DNA of 64,000 nt from Canna indica (taxonomy: Eukaryota; Streptophyta; Magnoliopsida; Zingiberales; Cannaceae): contig CP136890.1 of assembly GCA_034359265.1 (NCBI GenBank), positions 97,923,501-97,987,500 of the forward strand, read 5' to 3'. The first letter of the stretch is position 1. Each line of letters starts with the position of its first letter. The notes below the pieces were generated by a model, which was given only the letters and a program-made list of their open reading frames with translations, was not told the origin of the DNA and did no database searches. The translations under genes were made by a program, and so were the position numbers. Of the stretch, positions 11,341 through 22,330 are shown one piece after another.

Positions 11341-11555
11341 CTTTAGTGATATATACACATAATTAATTAATAAAGTTTATTTTTATTTAATTTTAATATG
11401 ATTAAGTGTTAATGGTGATAGAATTAAAGATTAATGTTACTTATAAAATTAGAATTAAGGGTAAATTTTTTTGATTGTCTCTAAATCTTAAATCTTATAT
11501 TTAGAGATAAATAATTATACGTTTCTAAATAATTGTCTGAGAATTTTGTTGTAGC

Positions 11556-12392
11556 GTGTGTAAAATAGAGGTTAAGCACGAATAGAGATGAATAGATTAA
11601 ATTGGATAATGAGATGCGAGGATACAGTTGATGCGGGATAAGCAAAGGGAACAAGAAGAAAATAGTAGTAACAAGTAGGAGTGCACAGATTAACTCTTTC
11701 CATTTGGGTTCGGACTGAGATGAGATTATACAAAACAGAAACAGACAGTTGCATAAACAGATATATGATTTTAGATGGCTGGCATTGGCGGCAAGTAGCT
11801 GGCCTACCAAGTGTGGATAGTGTTGTCCATTTGGTTCAAACTGAATCGAATTAAATTAAATCGAATTTTTTTTCATACCGAAATTTTAATCCGAATCCGA
11901 ACCGAATTATGCCTAAACCGATCTAATCCGAAATGGAAGTATTCGGTTCGGTTTCTAACCCAAAAACCAAAATTTTAATTAATTCAGTTAAAAATTAAAA
12001 ACTATTACCCAATATCCATTTACTTACATGGGTTAAAAATTAAAAAAAAAAAAAATTTAATTAATTTGGTTTTCGGTTCGGATCGGTTCCCGGATTTCGG
12101 GAACCGAATCCGAACCGAAACCCAAAATTCAGGTTAGTTTCGGATTAAGAACCGAACCCGCAACCGCTGAAATCGAATAGAACCGAAAATTTTGGTTCGG
12201 TTCGGTGTGAATCGAACAATGGACACCCCTAGTGAGAAAGAAGATGAAAATGAAAGATTTGAATAGCAAGTATGAGAAGCAAAGAGATCATTTCCTTCTT
12301 CTCTTTCACAGCAGTTCTGGCCCGGTACTTGCCTCTCTCCTCCCTCCCAGCTCTTACTAGAGCCAATATTTCCTCCTTGCTAAGTTTTCTTT
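11556..12392 (-). pseudogene. SDA1 pseudogene block 1 (exon 14 and 3' intron)
   Basis: 11556-11700 matches the last intron of the intact SDA1 gene (33328-33480). 12285-12390 matches its exon 14 (33605-33716), encoding on the minus strand a KRKLSKEERLAI-like segment. A MITE interrupts the block. Homology ends abruptly at about 12392. This is the tail of a duplicated SDA1 copy in the same orientation as the functional gene. Confidence 0.8.
11818..12231. mobile_element. MITE with TAG..GTCCAT termini inside SDA1 pseudogene
   Basis: The ends are tagtgttgtccat and, inverted, taggggtgtccat. The interior has complementary runs of cggttcggtt and aaccgaaccg that would fold back. The matching intron in the intact SDA1 gene (about 33496) runs straight through without it, providing an empty site. 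Element type is inferred from structure; the TIR looks hAT-like. Confidence 0.7.
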
Positions 12393-12589
12393 TAGGGGGC
12401 GTTTGATTGTCCGCAAGTGCAAATGCTGCAAAATTTGTTTACATGCAAAAGCAAATGCCCGCAAATAAATTTTGCAGACAATCATTTGGTTGCTAACAAG
12501 TAGAGTTGTAACTTCTATTTGCAAGCATTTGGTTGACCGCAAATGAAAGTTGTAATTACACTTGCAACTTGCATCTTAAGAAATTTTTC
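12393..12589. mobile_element. putative element remnant with repeated gcaaat motifs
   Basis: Begins gggggcgtttgattgtccgc exactly where SDA1 homology stops. It holds repeated segments such as catttggttgaccgcaaatg, with partly inverted cgcaaat/atttgcg motifs. A similar short stretch is at 47195-47260 (atttggttctccgcaaat, acatgcaaaagcaaat). Likely a MITE remnant. No TIR pair could be closed. Confidence 0.4.
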
Positions 12590-12729
12590 AGGTCGGCCGG
12601 GGACGAATTTTTTTTGTGTCGGGCCGACCATGAAGTTTTTCGGGCCGGCCACAAAGTTTTTTGGGCTGGGTTGAGCATGAATTTTCTTGGGCCGGGCATG
12701 CACGAATTTATCTGGGTCATGGACAAATT
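12590..12729. repeat. degenerate minisatellite, left part
   Basis: Irregular repeats of the form cgggccggxcacgaatttttt, about 25-35 bp each. The same family resumes at 14223, immediately after the left LTR-like segment. Confidence 0.75.
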
Positions 12730-14222
12730 TGTTGGCTTAAGGTTTTCAACCTTGTTCTTAATCTCGATTTTGATGATAACAAATATGGAACTAATGATTT
12801 CATGAAGAGTTTCTTTCAGGTTCCATATCGGTTAGCACACGACGTCTTTGATCGAAAATATCGGAGAAATCGAAAAATTAGAAGAACGTTGGTCGACACA
12901 CTCGGATTCGTCGGGAAGTTAGAGTTTAGGTTTAGGGTGTCTAGTTTATATTGTAAATCCTCATGATGATGCATGAGAACCCAAAAATCAAATCCGAACC
13001 CCAAAATATGAAAACTCAGAACCGCCCTGAAATTCACTAAGCCTAGGGAGCTCCTTGGAGGGCTATATGACCTAAATATTTTCCTAACATAAAAAATGAC
13101 GGTAATTGTTCCTTGGGTTAAAATTAGATAACGATGTATTTTAAGGATTTTTTGGAAGCCTTTAGCCTATCCACATTTGACTCGAAAGATTACAAAATTT
13201 TCGTTTTCTGAAAATTTGTGCTAGACCCCAAAAACTAGATTTTGATTCTTAAGGATTTTGATTTTTTAGATATTTTTATTACATCCAAATGGGGGGGTAA
13301 TTCTTATATAACATTTATGTTTTAAAGTTAATAAATGTTATATAAATAGACTTAGCGAAGATGGAATCAGAAAACGAACAAACAAATACTAACCAAACTG
13401 TCCAGTCCAGGTTCAGTCGACTGAATAATATTAAAAATCGGCAGTAGCCAATTCGGTCGATCGACCAAAGTGTGCCAAAAATTAGCAATGGCTACTTCGG
13501 TCGACTGAACAACAAAGGAGCTTGATCGCGACTCATTCGGTCGACCCTCCGGTCGACCGAACAGAGTGGCAAAAGCAAGAATTGCCAGCGATCGGTCGGT
13601 CGGTCGGTCAACCGACGATCGACCAGCAAGCGATCGAACAACGCTCAACGGGCGAAAAAATGCATGTTGAGGAGCTGTTCAGTTGAGGGATTATAAATAT
13701 CATTCACCTATCTTCTTTAAGCTCTCTCAACAACTGATCCAAGCTTCCATTGAGCTATTCTTGATCATTCTCAAAGCATTTCTTGAGTCATCCCCTTGAC
13801 AGCCCTAGTTTCCATTATACATCCTTGATCTTGCCTTCAACCTTTGAATGATTCATCATTGAGGCATCAAGAGAAACTAGGACTCGTGTTTGGAGCTAAG
13901 TATTTGTTGTATTATTTATTTGCTCCATTACTTGTGTATTTTTGTGATTTATTTCATTGTATTTGAGCGTATAAGAAGACCTACTATTAAGTCTTGTGTG
14001 TAAGTGATTACCTTGGTGTAGAAGATGTAAAGTCACTTGTATAAATATAGTTTACTATGATTAGTTGAGTTGTCCCTTAGGGTTGAGGTGGAAAAGTGCT
14101 CTCGGTAAGAAGGCGGAGACTTCCGGGTGTGGAAGTGCCTTAGGTTGAGAGTGAGACTCTTCGGGTCAAAGTCCTCTGTGTAAGGAAAACGATTTAATCT
14201 AGTAAACTTAGTTTGGAAATCC
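12730..14222 (+). mobile_element. left LTR (truncated) of an LTR retroelement
   Basis: Starts TGTTGGCTTAAGG, matching the right LTR start at 17144. From 13375 onward it matches 17418-18321 closely: ggtcgaccgaa-type repeats, the promoter-like ttataaatatcattcacc, and ggcggagac...gagactcttcgggtc. Homology to the right LTR stops at ggaaatcc (14222), where minisatellite sequence begins. The last ~230 bp present in the right LTR are missing. No primer-binding site is seen after it. Confidence 0.7.
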
Positions 14223-14985
14223 ACGATTTTTTTTTTCGGGTCAGGCCTGGACACGAATTTTTTTCGGGCAGGGTTGGGCCGACCACGAATTTTTTCAGGC
14301 CAACCGAACACAAATTGTTTCGTAGCTGGCCGGGCACAAATTTTTTCGGGTAAGATCGGACACGAATTTTCAAGCCGGGGCACGAATTTTTTCGAGCCAA
14401 GCCGGGCTGGGACGGGCCGAGCCGTGCACAAATTTTTTCGGGCCAGGTCGGGCACAAATTTTTCGGGCCAGGTTAGGCTGGGCAATGCACGAATTTTTCC
14501 GAGCAAGGTTGGGCTGGGCATGATTTTTTTTCGGGCTAGGTCAGGCTGAGCACGAATTTTATTTCGGATCAGGTAGGGCTGGGCCGGCCACAAATTTTTT
14601 CGAGCCAGACCGGGCATGAAATTTTTCGGACCGGGTCGAGCACAATTTTTTTCAGGACGGGTCATGCATGAATTTTTTTTGAGCCGGGCCAGACACGAAT
14701 TTTTTTGGGTCAGCCCGAACCGAGCCGGGATAGGCCGGGGAGTGCACAAATTTTTTTTGAGCTGGGCTGGGCCGGGCACGAAAATTTTTGGGCCGGGTTT
14801 GGACACGAATTTTTTCGGGTAGGGTCGGGCCGACGACGAATCTTTTCGGGCCAGCCGAACACGAATTTTTTCGGGGCCGGCCAGACATAAATTTTTTCGA
14901 AACAGGCTGGACACGAAATTTTTTAGGCCAGGTCGAGCACGAATTTATTTCGAGCCGAGTCGAGCTGGGCCGTGCATGAATTCTA
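14223..14985. repeat. degenerate minisatellite, main part
   Basis: More than 20 units, each a GC-rich segment (cgggccgggtcggg-like) followed by cacgaattttttt, with unit lengths of roughly 25-45 bp. Because units are partly in register by three, long open frames appear on both strands (for example 14033-14914 minus, repeating KFVxGPA-like peptides). These are artefacts of the repeat. Confidence 0.85.
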
Positions 14986-15600
14986 CTTCATCTCCAAGAT
15001 AAAATACTTGATCTTTAGCTTCCATTCATGAATTTATACTCAATGTTGAGTGGATTCTTCATCTCTTCTTTTCTCAATGTCTTGATTCATCCATAAAAAT
15101 TATGATTCATATTTTTTTTCTTGGATGATGATTTTCTTTGGCATGTTTACCTCAAAAATAAGCTTTTAGGAAAGAATAATCAAATATCTCATGTTTTCTT
15201 TAAATGATTCAATATTTATTTTGTTTTTTTTTTCTTTAAATGACTCAAAAACAATTTTTTCTTGCTTTCTCTCATGAGTTATCCTCAACATTTATTTTGT
15301 CTTTCTTAAATAAAAAATTTGTCAATTAGAAATTTTTTTTCTCATTCTCATCTAGTCAAAACAAAAGTTTTTTTAAAAAATGATTCAAATGTATGTGTGC
15401 TTTTTTATTTGTGGCTCATTTTATATATTTTTTTGGATCCTATCTTTTATTTTTATTTTTTATTTTTATTTTTATCTTTTTTTCTTCGGACTCACATATG
15501 GAGATTTAATATTAAAATCCATTTTTTAAGAAGGTATTGCATGAATCTATGTCGATCTTAAAAGTGCTTCCTCTTATTGCTTTGAAAGCTAATCATCTAC
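14986..15600. other. T-rich internal part of LTR element, no gene seen
   Basis: Low-complexity T-rich sequence between the minisatellite and the gag-like segment. No product recognised. Confidence 0.4.
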
Positions 15601-15739
15601 ACATCATCCTAATTGTCTTGTAGAATAACACTCAAGACAAAGCTCTCAAGTTTGCCCGATAACCTTTTGACCTCTATAGGCAAGACACAAGCTCCTAGGT
15701 TTACAGATAGGGTCATTCTATAGACTCGTCCAGTTAACT

Positions 15740-16695
15740 TAGGTGACCTAGAGCAGTTTGATATTAGGAGTAAACTTGCAAGCATGGGTTGGGTCGAGTT
15801 CTTAGGAAAACAAGTACCAGTGTGTCCCAACCTAGTAATAGATAAGGCTAGATTAGGAGACGGACTAGTTCTCCGATATGAAGTTATGGGAAAATTCATA
15901 GTAATTATAGAATCATGCATTAGAGATGCTTTTGGGTTTTCTCTGCTAGGAAGACCAATATATAAGATGTCCACATACCTATTTCATGAGGATTTTCCTA
16001 CTCGTGAAGTTACATCAGCTATCTGTCCTGAGGATTATCAGAGAATGATCCCTACCCAAAGCATCAAACTTAATTCCAACCTCTGCTAGGATTATGCATC
16101 TCATCATTGCATATAATATTCTTCCTAGAGCAAACCACTATGATGAAGTAACCACTATGAGTTCTAGGGTACTATTCTTTGTCATGTCTCGCATACCCAT
16201 AGACGTCCCTGATCTCATGCTCCGGTATATAGCAGATGTTCATGCCTCTAAGAAGCAAGCCTACCATATGCCTCAGTGATTTCTCACTTCATATATGCTA
16301 CTGGGGTAAACAAATCTAGATTTGAAATAGAGCATATACCCAAAGCCATAGATTCATCATCTCTTAACCGCATGAAAATTATTGAAAATCAGCTCGGTAA
16401 AAGAGTGCGGGGGGCTCCTGCGGAACTCACTGGTCAAGACATAGTCATGGAGGCAGGCGATGTTGGTGGAAGCTCGTCTACCGACACTCCCATTGAGCGT
16501 CTGGGTGATCTAGAGCATCGCTTTGCTCAGTTTCATATCGACCAGGTGGAATGGAACAGAGGCACAAGAGAGCGCCTAGACAAGTACGATCGTGGAATCG
16601 ACGAATATGGTCTGATGATCGATGAGCACGACCGGCGTATAGATGAATATGGTCAACGTGTTGACCAGTATGGTCAGCAAGTGGATGAGATGTGA
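15740..16695 (+). pseudogene. retroelement internal protein, broken (plant transposon-associated domain)
   Basis: Three frames in succession read as one protein. 15784-16089 has MGWVEFLGKQVPVCPNLV, GRPIYKMSTYLFHEDF. 16094-16279 has AYNILPRANHYDEVT..SRVLFFVMSRIPIDVPDLMLRYI. 16276-16695 ends in repeats of DEYGxxIDEHDRRIDEYGQRVDQYG. The GW..FL...VPVxPNLV start and the later LPRxxHxDEV...DLMLRYI motif resemble the 'putative plant transposon protein' domain common in non-autonomous LTR elements and gag-like ORFs. The frame breaks show decay. No protease, RT or integrase was seen. Confidence 0.5.
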
Positions 16696-17143
16696 CAATA
16701 CTATCAGTCACATCTATTTCCTCCACCACCACCTGAGGATGATTACTATTATTTGATGTTTTTGATGTTATTCATCTTATGGACTTGTATTTGATGATCG
16801 ACTTTATATGTATTTGGCAACTCCTTATCATGATTGACTATTGTTGATGATTAGTAATGCAAGTGGTATTTGATAATTAAATGACATATTTTTTTTACAC
16901 TTGCTATAGTTGAAATTATTTTTGATGGATGACAAAAGGGGAAGAGCTATCCTATATAGTATGGCATGATGATAGAGGGAGAGTTAGAAATATATGCATA
17001 ATGATAGGGGGAGCGCTAAATGTATATATCATTCTTTTTTAATGCTCTCATATATCTAGCTATAAACTCATGCTAATTGACGAATTCATTACTTTCTCTT
17101 GCTCTTTATCGTCAATGGTTTGTCATCATCAAAAAGGGGAGAT
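16696..17143 (+). other. 3' internal region with polypurine tract
   Basis: Non-coding. It ends in aaaaaggggagat at 17131-17143, directly before the right LTR start, as expected for a polypurine tract priming plus-strand synthesis. Confidence 0.6.
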
Positions 17144-18549
17144 TGTTGGCTGAAGGTTTCTTCCTTCATGCTCTATTCTTTTCATGACTATTTTGATGAT
17201 AACAAACCTATTTAACAAATTCTTGAAGTATGAAAATTGCAGGATCGATAAATAACAAGTCAAGCCTCATGTCTTACGATCGATCTTTAAACAAACCAAT
17301 GCGTGCACGAGAAATGGCTTGGACAACATGGAAAGTCCTTCAAGTTGAAGCACGCTGAAGTACGAAACTGAAAAACAAAGCGCCAAACAAGAAGACCAAA
17401 AGAAAAATTTCTAGCCCAAGTTCGGTCAATCAGTCGATCGGTTAGTTTACCGAATGTTGTCGAAAATTAGCAGTAGCCAATTCGGTCAACCGGTCGGTCG
17501 ATCGAAGATGGGTAAAAAATGGCAGAAGGCTACTTCGGTCGACCGATTGAGGCCAAAAATTGGCAGTAGCTTCTTCGGTCGATCGGACAACAGAGAAGCA
17601 AAATCGCGACTCTGGCAGTCGACCCTCCGGTCAACCGGACAGAGTGGCAGAAGCAATAATTACCAGCGGTCGCTGGGCGGCCGATCGGTCGATCGACCCA
17701 CGATCGACTGGCAAGCGACCGAACGGTGTTCAACGGGCGAAAAAATGCTCGTTGAGGAGCCGTTCGGTTGAGGGGTTATAAATATCATTCACCTATCTTC
17801 TTTAAGCTCCCTTAACAACTAACATAAGCATTTAAAAGAGAGATTTGTGCCTTCTAGGGCTTGATTGACTTGAGCTTGCTTCTCCGATCAACATCTTCAT
17901 CAAGCGCTCATCTTCCTCAACTCGGGCTTCGATTCGAGCTCAACGACTTGGCATGTTGGAGGCTTTGAAGGCTTGGAAAAGAGCATTTGGTCTTGATTTA
18001 TTCTTTAAACTCTTTTCATAATAATTGTAATTTTTATTTGAACTTGTTTTCATTGGATTTGAGTTTGTATAAGACCAATAGTGTAGGTCTTGAAATTGGG
18101 TGATTACCTTGGTGTAGAAGGTGTAAAGCCACTTGTGTAAATATAGTTTACTAGGATTAGTTGAGTTGTCCCTTAGGATTGAGGTGGAAGAGTGCTCTCG
18201 GTAAGAAGGCGGAGACTTTCGAATGTGAAAGTGTCTTAGGTTGAGAGTGAGACTCTTCGGGTCAAAGTTCTCTGTGTAAGGAAATCAATTTAATCTAGTA
18301 AACTTAGTTTGGAAATCCTAAGCGGGGTACTTAGGTAGTGGAGTAGGCATTGGGGCCGAACTACTATAAATCTCTGTGTTAGCATTGCATATTTGTTTGT
18401 ACTTAATTGGTTTACTTTTGCTTCCGTATCTAGTCGATAAATTATGATTTACCTAAATATTTTAAAAAACGATTATAATCGAAATTAGATAAATAAATTT
18501 AGTTAACATATTATTCATTCATCTCTCCAATGTGTCATTTCACCCAACA
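17144..18549 (+). mobile_element. right LTR of the LTR retroelement
   Basis: Starts TGTTGGCTGAAGG right after the polypurine tract. It contains the ggtcgaccga-rich block and ttataaatatcattcacc shared with the left LTR. It continues beyond ggaaatcc through taagcggggtacttaggtag, a segment I associate with the 3' part of SIRE/Maximus-type LTRs. The right edge is uncertain: a CA at about 18549 (tcacccaaca) is plausible. No matching 5-bp target duplication was found. Confidence 0.65.
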
Positions 18550-18554
18550 TCACC

Positions 18555-18865
18555 ATCATTCTATTATTTTTCATATTCCGCGTAAGCATCCTCTATTTCA
18601 CTATCACTTCCATACCCATCATCCAAATCCAATCCAGATGCCTTTGCATCAGAACTATTGGTTGACGAGTTGTCTATCTTGCAGCAACTCTATGCCAGCC
18701 ACATCAATAGCCACATTAACTTCTCCAAATGCTTTTGGCCTTGCTTTGGGATTGACTGGACGACCACGGTCTTTTTTTACCAATAATGAAGGGCATATCT
18801 GCAAAGAAATGATTGGTCAATTTTGTTAATCACAGTTCATAAATTGCAATCCAAAAAAATAGATT
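18555..18865 (-). pseudogene. SDA1 pseudogene block 2 (part of exon 12)
   Basis: Matches 34895-35170 of the intact gene: the 5' part of exon 12 (minus-strand NNEGxx/ KKDRGRPVNPKARPKAFGE region) and the start of the intron before it. It overlaps in content with block 3, so the two cannot be one simply interrupted copy. Confidence 0.75.
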
Positions 18866-19489
18866 AGGGCAAGAACCTAAAGCAATCCAGAATGAGATTC
18901 GTGGGAGGTGGAAGGGAGGACCATGGGCATCCTCTTTTTCAATAATGTAATAATAATTCCAAATGACGATAACATGATCAATAAGATTACACCATAGATA
19001 ACAACATAATATTATGCATGAAATCATTATTCAACGCACCATGACTAGCGTGACATATCATGATCAAATATCAACATCAATAAATGATAATAAAATGTAA
19101 CACATGTATTTCTCTATATAACATGTCCAACAATAATATGCAACACGAGTTCAAGGGAATAAAAAAGCAATAGTAAGCAGATCGAGACAAAATGACAAAC
19201 TTGTTATTTTACAACAACAATAATTCATCGGCTATCACAAGGATCAATCTTAAGCTCACACTAACTATATATTTATACTCTAAATCATCATTTAAAGTAA
19301 TATAATATTTATATTATATTATTTAATTATTTATCAAATAAAATTCATAATTTTAGATTATGATAAAATTTTGAAAAATATAAAAGTCATGCCGAATTAT
19401 CTCTAATCTAAAATCCAACATCATCATCGCGTTCAGCACGCAAAAATATACAACTTTGGTATTCACCCCGACTCGATCTCATGACTATA
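18866..19489. other. AT-rich sequence between SDA1 blocks, no gene seen
   Basis: No coding signal or recognised element. Confidence 0.4.
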
Positions 19490-19905
19490 ATCATCTAAAT
19501 AATTTATTTTATTAACACGCTTAAATTATATAATTAATTAATTAATTAATTAATTAGTTTCTAATTAAATTTAATTAATCATCTTTAATCCCCCTAAAGC
19601 AGAGAATTTTTTCTTCCCCTCAACCCCTGCTTGCTTTTGTACCCAACTCCTATGCTCCACCTCAATCCATGCCGGTCGGTCAATCTAAACCGTCGTCGAC
19701 CAACCCGCCAGTCCCGCCTCCCTCGGCCTCCGACGTCGACGGAACACCCACCACTGTCGAAGAATGCCGCAATTGGAGCGGTAGCGTGGTGCGGTTGCTG
19801 CCATGCCGCGACCCAACAGTGGCCGAGGCCACGTCGCTCTCTCCTTCTCCGATTCTTGCTACTGTCAGCGAAGTGAATGATAGGGGTGTGCATCGGTCGG
19901 TTCGG
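19490..19905 (+). mobile_element. GC-rich element copy 1
   Basis: Begins with an attaatta tract, then tttaatccccctaaagcag, cttcccctcaacccctgctt and ctccacctcaatccatgccgg, and then a GC-rich, coding-like block. The same series occurs at 21753-22330. The GC-rich part can be read as a proline/serine-rich peptide, but the frames of the two copies do not agree, so it is treated as a repeated captured fragment and not a gene. Confidence 0.6.
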
Positions 19906-20334
19906 TAAATTAACCAAACCGATTGGCTACAATTCTTGTTAACTGTTTATCGAACCGGAATTTTCGATTAACTGGCCGAATTAACTGAAAAAATCTGATT
20001 CAGTTAGGTTAACCAACCGAAATTACCGAACAAAAGTAAATAAATGTATAGCATATAGATTCAAACCACAAACCTCTCAAATAACTTCATAACACCATAA
20101 CCACTCTACCAATAATTTTTATTTGTTCATATGTCTTACTAAGTTTATTATATTTATAACTATAAATTAAAATAATAAAAAAATAATATTATTGAGATTC
20201 AAACCCTAGCACTTTTGACAAATGAACTTAACCAATGTGACAGATAACTTTATACGTTATATTTTTTTTTTGTACTTAATATAGAATTCGATTAATTCAA
20301 TAAATTAATCGAATCGTCGATTAATTTACTAAGT
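19882..20334. mobile_element. insertion with two tRNA-like promoter motifs
   Basis: Starts aggggtgtgcatcggtcgg and carries cggttcgg/aaccaaaccg motifs. On the minus strand TGGTAGAGTGG (20111-20101) is followed 34 bases later by GGTTTGAATC (20067-20058), a plausible pol III A box and B box. A second ggtttgaatc lies at 20205-20196, preceded by cattggttaag. It ends where SDA1 homology resumes at about 20335. SINE ancestry is an inference. Confidence 0.4.
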
Positions 20335-21753
20335 TGCTTGGTAATCAACAAACTTCCTCTCTTGTGATTTGTATTTCTCCCCGTCCTTTACTTCTTCATT
20401 ATCATCGCCGCTAAAATCAAGATTATGGACATCATCCTAGTTGCAATTGTCAGAAGATTGCTTCTTCCCTGACACCTCTAACTTGCTGGATATAACAGCT
20501 TTATCATCTAGATCTTCAGCATCACTGTCGCTTTCCTCATCTGAGTCATTCTCAGCATCATCATAGTCGTCGTCATCATCATCAAGATCATCATTGTCAT
20601 TTTCCTCCTCTACTATACTATCACCATCATCTAACTTATCCTCGTATTCATTGGTCAGTTTTGGTCATATCTGCAAAGAAATGATTGGTCAGTTTTGTCA
20701 ATCACAGTTCACAAATTGCAAAAGAAAAGTGCTAAAAGACAATATGCCTTTGCTAACCTGTCTGAATAAAGTTATCAAGGAGCGGGCTGCTGTAGAAACT
20801 GCCTTCTCATGTGATTTTCTGTAGCAGACCGAGTCTTGGAGCAGATCTTCATTCATTAGCTGAAGTCAACCAAAACATGATAGTAAGACAACTAGTAATT
20901 TCTAGATATATGCAAGTATTAATGAATGAGCACAAGTCAATGTATGCTCCTCAATTAAATAAAAGGAAAATGATTAAATTTGCTCCTCAATTATATTTTT
21001 TACCAAAATTATCATCGACGTTATATAATTAGATCATTTTTGCCCTTCTTATTAATGGAAGTCCACGTTAGCAAACGGAATCTCACGTGGTAAGTGCAAC
21101 TCGATCACATAAGATGTCACGATAAAAAATGACACATGGTAATTATGTACTGACAAGGATAATTTTGGCCCAAAACATATTTAAATGGGCAAATTTAAAT
21201 TTTTTCAATACTTTAGAGGTAAATTTGTAGCATTTTCAATACTTCATGAGCAAATTTATACATTTTTCGATACTTTAGAGGTAAATTTTATCCGTTTCTT
21301 TTGAATAAAATATATATGGTGCTCAAACGCTGTGTTTTATGTTGAGTGCATTTTGACAATGGAGCATACTCAATATATGCCATGCAGAATGCCTAAGATG
21401 TACTATTTTGGCACAAAGCCACAAACCACATAGGATGGATGAAGATTTGGAGCAAAGTCAAACCAAGTACATGTATGAAGCCAATGGAAACTATAACTGC
21501 TATCATGCTAAGTGACAAAAAGTAGTAAACTATGAGAATGCAAACTGAGAAAAATGGTGCATATAACACAATATGACACAGAACAAAATTGATGCTGATG
21601 AACTCATGAACTAGAATATACAGTTGATTAAGTAAAGCATACGAGAGGCATTCTCAAACAGATCTCTCTCACAACATTTAGTCCAACAGCAATAGCCTGT
21701 AAGAAAATAAAGAACATGGTCAATATTTCAACTCAAAACAGAAAAGCAAAACG
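20335..21753 (-). pseudogene. SDA1 pseudogene block 3 (exons 12 to 10)
   Basis: 20335-20660 matches 34525-34835 (the acidic part of exon 12). The match then jumps to 35106 and continues through exon 11 (20750-20850), its neighbouring introns and exon 10 (about 21640-21700), up to 36055. The ~270 bp of exon 12 between are deleted. An extra ~380-bp AT-rich segment (about 20963-21340) is inserted in the intron. The deletion and substitutions make it non-functional. Confidence 0.8.
20963..21345. mobile_element. putative element in SDA1 pseudogene intron
   Basis: Absent from the matching intron of intact SDA1 (35400-35672). It contains several repeats of the form ctttagaggtaaattt and an inverted atttgctcctcaa near its left edge. 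No clean TIR or target duplication could be defined. Confidence 0.4.
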
Positions 21754-22330
21754 TAATTAATTAATTTATTTTTTATTTTACACACTTAAAGTATATAATT
21801 AATTAATTAATTAACTCTAATTACATTTAATTAATCATCTTTAATCCCCTTAAAGCACCGAATTTTTTCTTCCCTTTATCCCCTGCTTCTGTGCACCCAA
21901 CTCCTCTGCTCCACCTCAATCCACGCCGGCCGGCTAATCCAAGCCACCGGCGACCCACCCACTAGTCCTGCCGCCCTCTCCAATGGCCTCCGGCGTCGGC
22001 GGAATACTGCCATCGCTGGAGAAGTTCACGGCTGGAGCGGCAACGTGCAGCGGCCGCTGCCATGCCGCGGCGCGGGCAGTAGCCTCGTTGCTGCGGCCCG
22101 GCATCGCGGATAGTAGTTGCCACTGCTCTCCGGCCGACTTCGTTGGTCTCTCCTTCTTTGATTCCTACCACTGTCGGTGGAGCGAATGAGGTGACAACGG
22201 AAAACAAAAGGAAAGAAAAGACTCCTACACGTGATGAAGCCGGCTCGTATAAGAGCCGACCCTGAAACGGTGAGAAAAACGGTGGGAAATTAGTTTTGTA
22301 AATAACCCCCACACTCTCTCAAATTAAGAC
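21753..22330 (+). mobile_element. GC-rich element copy 2
   Basis: Shares with copy 1 the attaattaatta tract, atttaattaatcatctttaa, the cccctgctt segment and ctccacctcaatccacgcc, followed by a GC-rich block. Its GC-rich part is longer and includes ggcggcggcg-type codons. It starts exactly where SDA1 homology ends and stops about 30 bp before duplication copy B. Confidence 0.6.

Noticed and set aside
14033..14914. 293-codon minus-strand ORF and companion ORFs on both strands
   Set aside because: They lie wholly in the degenerate minisatellite; repeating peptides follow the DNA repeat and nothing matches a protein family.
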